A DNA stretch of 64,000 bases from Trichoplax sp. H2. Taxonomy: Eukaryota > Placozoa > Uniplacotomia > Trichoplacea. The notes beneath the pieces were generated by a model. It did no database searches and had not been told where the DNA came from. It worked only from the letters and a program-made list of their open reading frames with translations. Location of the stretch: NCBI GenBank assembly GCA_003344405.1, contig NOWV01000146.1, positions 62,001 to 126,000 of the forward strand, given 5' to 3'. Positions 55,001 to 64,000 of the stretch are shown here, piece by piece. The stretch's first letter is position 1, and each line of letters opens with the position of its first letter. The translations under genes were made by a program, and so were the position numbers.

Positions 55001-57608
55001 TAGCGTAATTGAGCGATATCTATTTACTCCGTGCACCGATTCATTGTTGCATAATTAGGTTGAGCCTACATGAGTGTTGTCATCATAAACATTAATGTAA
55101 TAGTTATAATAACCTGTGATATTAATATGATATTGATAATAAAAATCATCCAATCTTTTTATTATAATATGATTTGTGTTACACCATGTACATGCTTATT
55201 CGTGATTTAGTCATAATCTAATTTTTTGATTTTAGGCAATAAGCAGAAACGTGACAGTTTTGGCCATCCATCTGCAAAAAAGCAAAAAAAATTGGTAAAA
55301 TATTTACTCCGTTACATCGGTAGCAATGTTATAGCATTTACTACTGATTTATTGTTTACAAATTCTAAACCTATACGTAAATAATGGTCTGTAAATGTTA
55401 TTAGAAGTTGTCACTGAACGACTCGCCTGGGTTGTGAATATTGAAAAATATATGATGTAACAATCTTAGTTATAAGTTATGTACTACAGTAGTAATATCC
55501 AAATTATTTAAGACTTTATAGATAAGATATAACGTTTTCGAATGATTATGAGCATAATACCGTAGTATCTTTGAAGGAATGAGAATAACCTATAACATTA
55601 CTTGTACATGTATGTACGTGTGTTAATCAGAGTTACTTTAAGTGCACGACACAAAGTGTGACACGGAAATTCCGTTTTATGTAGTACTGTAACTGTACTT
55701 TCTGAACTGACCGTAGTCGAAAAGAAGTTATGTACCTTTTCTCTAGTTTCTATCCAAATTCATATTGGGCGTTATATCAAAAATTTTTTGTAACTTCAGG
55801 CAATGAAACCAATCCAAAGCATGTTTCTAGCAAGTAGCAAGAAGACTCAGGTAAAGCAGACTCTTTGAATTTTAGTGATCCACTGTTTTTTTTATGTTCT
55901 GGCTATGCTAACACCGTATCTTATGTTTATGTGTTCTTCTAGAATAACAAGAACGTAAAGTTAGAAAACGATGACCTGTTGGATGATATTTTACAAGAAA
56001 TAGAGGTAAAAAAATGTTATCGAATATATTCTTCTTGACGTCTTCCAGCCCTGGCCTACATGCTGTCATGAACACTAACCCTATTCTCGATTTTAATCTC
56101 TACTTTTAGAAAAAAGACCCTGTACCAAATGCGAATAAGTCTGATCGGTAAAATATTTTAACCAGAAATATCCGTTCTATTAAATTTCGATATTAATTAT
56201 TCTACTTGACCAATTACTGTCTACAATCCAATTACAGAACACCATCTAATCCTAGAAATCAAAAACAACTTACCGGAGCTGTATGTCATATAATATCTTG
56301 CAACAGCTACTTAACGCGATCGTCAGTTACATTAGTTCCAAAAGTTTTAATAATAAATCTGAACATATGCTTCGTTTAGGCTATGAAAAGGCGATTATAT
56401 GTCCGTGAGCCAATTGATGTTCAACCGGAGAAATCGAAAGTCAAACGCGTTGACAATATTTCATGTAGGTATACAAGTCATTTGAACGTATCAGGTCAGG
56501 ATAATTTTTCTGGCGCAACTACAGTATTTACATCACTAAGTAAAAAGATAAAGTTTCTTTAATGTTACTTACTAATTACTCAAACGATATTATTCGATTA
56601 GTTTCTGTAATATTCTCATTTTGTATAAATCAATGAATAGCATGCAATAAAACTTTATTTTTCTGGAATTGTATTATGATGATAATAGCATTCAAAAACA
56701 GCCGGATCGATAGGAATCTAACGGAGGCTTATACAGCAAGTAGCCTTCCTGTAATAAAAAAAGAACCAGGCATATATCGTGAACCATCGTGAGTACTGAA
56801 ATGTCAATCTAATACATTGCAATCTATTATGACATCACAACAACGTAACCACGGTTTCTCCTTATGCTGCAAATATTATATCCTAAGGCTTCCGGATTCT
56901 TCTATTAAACAAGAAATTGATTCTCATACCGAAAATTACATTCCTGCTGTGAAGGTATGTGATTCTTAGTTAAGACGATAGGTTACTACTTTAGAGCAAC
57001 ATACAGTTTTTGTTCTGACCAACAAAACACAACTTTTTATATAGGAATCTGACGATTTTACTAGCAATGATGACTTAGACATTGTAATGAATGACATTGA
57101 TGGTAAGTTATAACTAAAAATGCCATCGGTATCGGTTATTTTATACACAAAACGCTATTGAATTAAATTAAGCCCTAAAATGTTACATTTAACAAATTTG
57201 ATTAAACAGCCTTCCCAGATTGTGAGAATACAGATACGGTTAATCCTGAGGAGGAAAATGTAAATGCAGTCAAAAATGACCGATTGCGTCATCTTTCTAC
57301 ATCGTAAGCTACATTCACTGCTACCCTAGCTATTTTACGACTGATCCTGTAAAATAAAACTAAATATATTTACGTTGGGTCGTAACAGGTCGGACTTTAT
57401 TTCGAATCACGATCTGGAATTAATGACAGACGAGACGCTACATAATTCCGATTTTCAGGTACACTGTACCAACACTTACGAGTATTTTGATAATTATCTT
57501 CTTAGTCATAATATAGTGTCACTAATTAGTCGAATATTAATTCAAATTTACAGAAAGTCGATAGTATGGCTACTACAACACCCACTATACCAGTTGATGA
57601 GATAGACG
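52077..57608 (+). other. POLA1: POLA1 N-terminal regulatory region (17 exons)
   Basis: Exons: 52077-52131, 52228-52291, 53372-53408, 54258-54354, 54904-54999, 55236-55294, 55800-55850, 55943-56005, 56110-56147, 56238-56280, 56380-56468, 56702-56788, 56888-56954, 57045-57102, 57210-57303, 57389-57458, 57554-57608. Conserved blocks: [64 protein letters not shown] and [11 protein letters not shown]. Between them the sequence is acidic and diverged. A basic [17 protein letters not shown] (55236-55294) is a likely nuclear localisation signal. Confidence 0.92.
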
Positions 57609-60600
57609 GTCGGTTGCGCAACATTGCTATTCTAAACTTTTTAAGATAACGTTAATGTCTAACACTGGCAATATAATATCAAATTTGTTACAGGTGAAAA
57701 ATATATCGACTTCTTTTGGTTTGATGCTTACGAAGACCCAAGTCTTCAGAAAGGTAGGATTAAACATTGAGATAGATAGTTGGTTATATTGTTACTTATA
57801 ATTTTATCTACCGTAGGGATTATTTATCTGTTTGGTAAAGTCAAAACTAAAGAAAATGCATATGCTAGGTAATACATTGATTGGCCTAATGACTTTTATT
57901 TAAAATGGACGTTAATTCATACAGTAATGAGGTAATTTTCACTCGGATATAGTTGCTGCCTAATTGTGAAAAATATAGAACGCGATATTTACATCTTACC
58001 AAGAAAAACCGTAAGTGTTATTAGGAAATGTCCAAATGACGCTCATGAGACTGAAGTAGTTATTTATGCGTCTATGAAATAAAATTAACGTGAATTTATA
58101 TCATGTGTAGCGTTTAGACACGGACGGTTCAGACTCGGGAATTGAAGTTACTATGAAAGATGTGTACGAGGTACTTCTATAAATATATTAAATGTGTCAA
58201 ATTTTAATGAATTTTGTAAGACGATTTGCTTGATCTAAATAGGAATTTAGTGAAATTTGTAATAAGAACAAAATAATGACGTTCCGAAGCAGAGTAAGAT
58301 CATAGTAAAAACAAATTATAATACTTTACGAAACAAAATATGCTAAATTACATATTTTATAATTATGTGTGTTACTGTGCATTAATCGTTGACATATCAA
58401 TACTATATAGGTAACTAAAAAGCGATATGCTTTTGAATTGAAAGATGTGCCTGTTGAATCGGAATATTTGCACGTTAAATATAGTGTAAGCTTTATAGAC
58501 AATAAGTACATTTTAAACATGTATTTAGATGAAAATATTTCGGAATAACGTGCATTTATATTTTCCTTTCAATTCAGGCTGCTTTACCGCAAATAAAAAG
58601 TGATATGCAAGGGCAGACATTCAGTCATGTATTTGGAACCAACACGTCGAGGTCAGCTATATATTGAGTGTTCTAAGATGGAATCAAAATATTTATGTTC
58701 TGGCCAACTTTATCTTTGATTCATAGTTTGGAGTCGTTTTTACTACATAACAAAATTATGGGCCCCAACTGGCTTAGAATCAGAAACCCACGTTAGTTCC
58801 TAGTATATTGGTCAATTAGTACATAACATATGCAATTATTAATGTATAATTAATTCAATGCAATAGAATTTCCATCACAAAAAGTAAGCTACTGCAGATC
58901 TGAGGTACGTATACGCGTATACAAAATTTTGGCACTATACTTATATATCTGAAAATGACTGTATGTTGACATGTATGTAATCACATTTGCAGATTTGTGT
59001 TGATGACCCTGAAACTATTAAAGTCTTACAAGGGAATGAACTGCCTAAAATGGTACTTTTCTTGCTAATGTTAATATTTAATTTTTTTAATATTTTTACA
59101 TAATTCTGCTACCATATACTGCTTTGAATTAAATTTATATCTTACCTAAAATCTATACAGACTATCCTAAGTTTCAGTATGAAAACGATCATTAACCCTA
59201 AGACTCATGAAAATGAGGTTAAAAGTTTGATATTGCTTTTTAAGTGCTAATCCTCCTACCAATTATTCCGTGTGTACTAATTTCTGATCATAATTTTATC
59301 TCTGCAATGAATTTAAAATTAATGTACCCCAGATTGTAGCGATCGCTGCTGTAACACACCAATCATTTTACTTTGATAAACCACCCCCAAAATCTTTATT
59401 CGAGGGTCACTTCGTAGGTACGTAGAAAGATGTTGATTGACAATCATCTAGTTTTACTTGCTAAAATACCATTTTATGTGTTGCAAGATAAAATAAGATT
59501 ACATTAGCTTAATTGAAAAGGCTACATTTTTTATTTCTAGTTATTAGAAATCTCGTCGATCATAACATCCCGATGGGTTTTCGCGATTTTATGAAACAAA
59601 AGGTTTATGTCATGTTTTACAATCATACATTTTTATTAAACAATTTTACGCTCATCAAAACTGGCGCGACTAATCTGCAATTTTGATCGAGTAGAATATA
59701 AATCTTGAAATCTCATCCACGGAAAGAGCATTATTAAGTTTTTGGCTCGCTAAAGTACAACAAATCGACCCTGATATCATCGTGGTAAGCTAACTTGTAT
59801 CTTGCCATCGTTCTTTATACCTACATTGAAGTGAATGTGCCTTTTATCCAATTCTCAGGGACATAATATATGTGGATTTGATATCGATGTTATCCTTCAT
59901 AGAATGAATACGTGTAAAGTAAGATACCTATCGCTTATGTCTGGCACATGCTACCTTTTTGTTCTTATGCAATCTAATGGGAATGTCCTTATCTTAGGTG
60001 TCGTTATGGTCGCGAATTGGAAGAATTAAAAGACATGCCATGCCTAAATTATCTGTTAGTCTCGATGTGCACACATTTAATGGCGCATTCCGTTTATCCT
60101 CACAGCTGTATTTTAGTCTGATATGATATTAGTATCACATTTGCATTTATTATTCATCTTCGTAAATCGCTGTCATTTCCATTTAATCTTTATGATTACA
60201 GTCTACCGTCGGTGGTTTCGGATTTGCAGACCGTTCCGCTTGTTGTGGTCGATTAATTTGTGATGCCAAAACATCCGCTAAGGAATTAATTCGAGTTAAA
60301 AGTTATGATCTTACAGGTAATGTGTACAACTGTGAACCTTAGGTCTTGCCTAGTCTTTGATAGAAATGCTTATATAATTATTTCAATTACATATCTTTGC
60401 AGAACTCACATCATACGTTCTGAAAGCGAAAAGATTCGATATTAACCAAGATGAGATTGCAGATAAATTTAAGTATGGTGTTTATGGGTTTCAAAAATTT
60501 AAATCAGTTAATAGTATTCACTAATTTCTTTGCAAACTTTTAAAATATTTTTAGCTCTGTTGGTGATCTATTCGCTCTAGTAAACCATACTTTCGTAAGT

Positions 60601-63600
60601 AATAAAATATCACACTGTGATAATAGTATATGAATATCATATTTCTTTACTTAAATTATATCAAACTCATAATAGATGGATGCAACCTTTGCCTTGCGGA
60701 TTGTGTATGAGTTGAACGTAAGCATCTTAGAAATTTAAGGTCAATTTTGGCGATCAACTTTCAGCTCAAGGAATTTTCTTATTTACTTTTTAACGGACAG
60801 GCGTTACCCTTAGCCTTACAAATTACCAACATTGTTGGAAATGTACTATCACGAACTCTCCTTGGTGGAAGATCGGAGAGAAATGAATTTTTACTCCTGC
60901 ACGCATTTTCTGAAAAGTAAAGATTTAAAGAATTGCTGAATATTTAAATAGTACAAATTTTCTAAGTGTTATAATTTTATTACTATAGAGATTTCGTTTG
61001 TCCTGATAAAAGTTTTAAAAAGAAGCAACAGGTTTGGGTTCTATACGAATTTAACTTTTTATGCAATATTGATGATAATTGTATGTTACAAACTTGAAAA
61101 TATCAGTTTAATGAAGAATTTGAAGACCACGATGATGCGGCAAAATCTAATAATAGGCGTAAAAAGCCGGCGTATTCCGGTGGTTTAGTTCTTGAACCAA
61201 AAAAAGGTATAACACGAGTTGTTCTTAGTGGTATAACTAAATTATGTCCCTCATGATTTCATTGATGAATATTACTTACTTTGCTTTTCCTAGGCTTCTA
61301 TGACAAATATATTTTGCTGCTGGATTTTAACAGTCTGTATCCGACGATCATTCAAGAATTTAACATATGCCTCACTACAGTTGATCGTCATCATCTTGCA
61401 GCGGATGAGAACAATGATAACGTATGTCTACATTTCTGTCACTTTTAATGTCAAAAGATTTCGTTGTAGCTACATAAATGAGGTCGAATGATTATCATGA
61501 TCGATACTTGCTATAGGAGTTGGAATGTGAATATCCTAGTCCAGACTTAGAGCCTGGTGTTCTTCCGCTAATCCTGAAAGGACTTGTAGAGCGACGAAGA
61601 GAGGTATTTGTACAGCATATCTTATTTTGGCTGATAGTTAAGCTGCTGTTAACATCTTATGTACAATTAAAATTATAAAGGTAAAAGGCTTAATGAAAAG
61701 TTGCAAAGATGAATTGGCCTATAAACAAGTAAGTATAGCCTACTACTGGTAATACCGAAATATTTCGTTTTGGGAGTACGGCCACCTGTACTTAAGACTA
61801 ATATTCCTCATTCATCGTCTTGTATTGCAGTATGACATTCGCCAAAAAGCTCTGAAATTAACGGCAAACAGGTACATCATTCATATGCCTGTTACAACTT
61901 AGAATTTAAATTAAGACGTACTCTAATGCTTATTATATTGCAGCTTGTATGGCTGTTTAGGATTTTCGAATTCGAGATTTTATGCAAAACCTTTAGCCGC
62001 TTTGGTAACAAGTAAAGGAAGAGAGGTAGAAAACTATATTATTTATTTGTCATGCTTGCGTTTTAAAGCTAAAGATATTTTTGTTTTTCCAAGATTTTAA
62101 CTAAAGCTAAAGAATTGGTGGAAAATGTAAGATATAATAGTCAAACATATTAAATAATGAATATTTCCTTCGTCATATAAAATTACTTAAATCATGTTTC
62201 TTTGAATTACAGCAAATGTTATTGGAAGTTATTTATGGTGATACCGATTCAATCATGATAAATACCAATTCAACTAACTTAGACGAAGCTTATAACCTTG
62301 GTCATAAAGTGAAAGCAGAAATTAACAAATCCCATAGACTTTTAGAAATAGACATTGACGGTGTCTTCAAATCTATGCTTTTGCTAAAGAAAAAGAAGTA
62401 CGATATTTACTACAATATTTATACGAAAAGCTAGATATAACGAAACGATATATTAACTTAATATAATTTCATTTTACAAGGTACGCAGCTCTTGCAATCC
62501 AAAAGAATGAAGACGGTAGGAAGTTGTTTTTCGATATCAAAATTTTTCTCTAATAGGCTATTTGATGTCATTTGATCGTTACTTTTTATCTATAGGAACT
62601 CTTTCCGAAGTTAAGGAACTGAAAGGCTTAGACATAGTCAGAAGAGATTGGTGTCAATTAGCAAAGGACGTTGGAAAGTAAACACTATGGATACATAAAA
62701 TTTATAAATTTAAATCATTTGCTATAACAAGTTTAAAACTTTTCCAGCTACGCCCTATCACAAATTTTATCTTCGGATTCTCGTGAGAATATTGTCGATA
62801 AAATTCATTCCTATCTCACTGAAGGTAATTTATTACTATCTTCCTGAAATAATAATTAAGTTAAAACGTTTGTTTATCTTGGAAGTTCTACTTTATTAGC
62901 CAGTAAAAACTAAATATTGATGAAAATTTTAAAATTTCGTTTTTGTTTTATAATTAGTTGGAGACGACGTCCGTTCCGGTCGCATCGACATAGATAAATA
63001 CATTATTTTAAAAGTATGTCTTCATATTATACTGGAAGTTAGATATTCTGACTATGGTAAATGTCTATTTGCTTTAAAATTTTAATTCCCCTACTGCCAA
63101 TACAGACTTTGTCGAAGTCGCCTAACGATTACCCTGATAAAAAGAGCTTACCTCATATTCATGTGGCGTTATGGATGCAAACTGAAAATCGTAGAGTGCA
63201 AATTGGTGATGCTGTTCCTTATGTAATTTGTGATGTAAGTGCTGCTACCAAATTATGCACATATATATCCATGGAAAATAATTACTGGATGACAACAGTT
63301 AACTCCTATTGCAACTTAGGATGGATCGCAGTTGAATGTCGCCCAACGAGCCTTCCATCCTGACCAATTTCGCAGATCTGATTCCCTTAAGATTGGTATG
63401 TGCTAAGAATTTTATTCTTGAAATTAAGCTATTATCAATAGTTATTCCGAATTCGAATAGATTCTATCCCTGCGATTTGTGAAATTATAGTAACTTCATT
63501 TTTAATTTACACTTGTTGTATTTGTACCTTTCATGCAGATTTTAAGTATTATCTGGCATATCAAATACACCCCGTTGTTTCACGCCTATGTGATCCTATA

Positions 63601-64000
63601 GAGGGTACAGATTCCGCTCGGATAGCTGACTGCTTAGGTATTATATTACGAATTTAAAAAAGTCTGTAGTAGCTGTTGCAAATGATTCTTTGTACTGAAC
63701 AGTTTCTTATGTTTCGCTAGGTTTGGATGGCTCACAATACAAACATAAGAGCTATTCAGCAGAACAAAATGAATCTGATGCCATGCTTGGTGATATGCAT
63801 ATGAGCTTGGAAGAACAGTTTAAGGTTAATTTACAATATTAAGATTAATTGGGAATTCTTATTAATGATTAATATCAATTCTACTATGACACAGAACGTG
63901 GAACCTCTAAAAATTAGTTGTCCGAAATGTAAGGTAACAGAAGATTTTGCCGGTGCATATAATAAGGTAAGGACCAAATACAATTTGTTATTTGCTGCTA
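52077..64000 (+). CDS. POLA1: DNA polymerase alpha catalytic subunit p180, partial at the right edge (56 exons seen)
   Basis: Family-B polymerase of the nuclear primase-polymerase complex; it extends RNA primers at origins and Okazaki fragments. The window covers the acidic N-terminus, the inactive exonuclease-like domain, the whole polymerase domain and the start of the zinc-binding C-terminus (SCPKCK, exon 63895-63966), then ends inside an intron. Motif A is [14 protein letters not shown], motif [15 protein letters not shown], motif C YGDTDSIM. Every exon join I placed keeps phase. The missing 3' part should encode the rest of the two cysteine modules that bind the B subunit and primase. 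Two adjacent ATGs (52077 and 52080) begin the frame. It is head to head with SAT1 and behind an E2F palindrome, as expected for S-phase expression. Confidence 0.97.
52305..53110. repeat. Diverged repeats of about 300 bp in POLA1 intron 2 (three copies)
   Basis: Related blocks start near 52,311, 52,640 and 52,935. They share elements such as GCATTTTATTCTTATCATG-like, GAATAGAAACTCTG/GAATAGAAGCTCTG and GTTGAGCAGCTGCATA/GTTAAGCAGCTGTGTA. Similarity is low (roughly 60-70 percent by eye). They may be remnants of a mobile element or old tandem copies; no terminal repeats or transposase were seen. Confidence 0.5.
57694..60717 (+). other. POLA1: POLA1 N-terminal/exonuclease-like domain (20 exons)
   Basis: Exons: 57694-57753, 57817-57868, 57953-58010, 58111-58170, 58243-58293, 58411-58485, 58578-58651, 58727-58791, 58867-58904, 58993-59052, 59161-59217, 59333-59417, 59541-59602, 59695-59784, 59859-59918, 59998-60054, 60202-60316, 60403-60472, 60555-60594, 60676-60717. 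Conserved: [64 protein letters not shown]. The Exo I D-x-E pair is missing (SFSMKT instead), so no proofreading is expected, as in other alpha polymerases. Confidence 0.93.
60801..63966 (+). other. POLA1: POLA1 polymerase domain and start of C-terminal domain (19 exons)
   Basis: Exons: 60801-60916, 60989-61031, 61107-61206, 61294-61421 (motif A), 61517-61603, 61681-61728, 61831-61871 and 61944-62025 (motif B), 62094-62126, 62213-62397 (motif C, DTDS metal ligands, then LLLKKKK), 62481-62515, 62596-62677, 62748-62824, 62958-63013, 63106-63234 ([16 protein letters not shown]), 63332-63395, 63539-63637, 63721-63824, 63895-63966. All catalytic aspartates are present, so the enzyme should be active. 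Confidence 0.96.

Overview
This 64 kb window is nuclear DNA from an animal. It is AT-rich and gene-dense, its genes carry many exons of about 30-240 bp, and most introns are short with plain GT-AG borders. The gene set (NALCN, an RFX factor, a mitochondrial intermediate peptidase, spermidine/spermine acetyltransferase, DNA polymerase alpha) is metazoan. The compact introns, the four-glutamate NALCN pore and the TACTGTAC-type palindromic microsatellites point to a placozoan (Trichoplax/Hoilungia type). That placement is an inference.

Layout. 1-5.58 kb: no gene found, two tandem arrays. 5.58-10.97 kb (+): an 18-exon multipass transporter of about 522 residues, amino-acid-transporter-like. 11.83-17.38 kb (-): MIPEP, an M3 metallopeptidase, with the extreme 5' exon(s) not found. 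17.4-19.9 kb: spacer with palindromic GTAC repeats. 19.94-35.71 kb (+): a complete 44-exon NALCN sodium-leak channel. 35.7-37.7 kb: convergent spacer. 37.7-45.3 kb (-): an RFX winged-helix transcription factor, closest to the RFX4/6 type in its centre. 45.3-48.4 kb: spacer. 48.41-50.64 kb (-): SAT1-like acetyltransferase in five exons, start to stop. 50.65-52.08 kb: a divergent promoter shared by SAT1 and POLA1, present twice around a 74-base assembly gap. 52.08-64 kb (+): POLA1, 56 exons, running off the right edge just after the first zinc-finger cysteines.

How the genes relate. There is no operon. SAT1 and POLA1 are head to head and both fit proliferating cells (polyamine turnover and replication priming). 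The promoter holds a perfect E2F palindrome about 40-50 bp before the POLA1 ATG, in both copies. The other genes are unrelated neighbours.

Points of most interest: the EEEE pore of NALCN in place of vertebrate EEKE; an exact 199-bp tandem duplication inside NALCN exon 1; the duplicated gap-flanking promoter; and GTAC palindromic clusters just upstream of three transcription starts. Exon borders were placed by hand from splice signals, reading phase and family similarity. Most phases close exactly, and the exceptions are listed.
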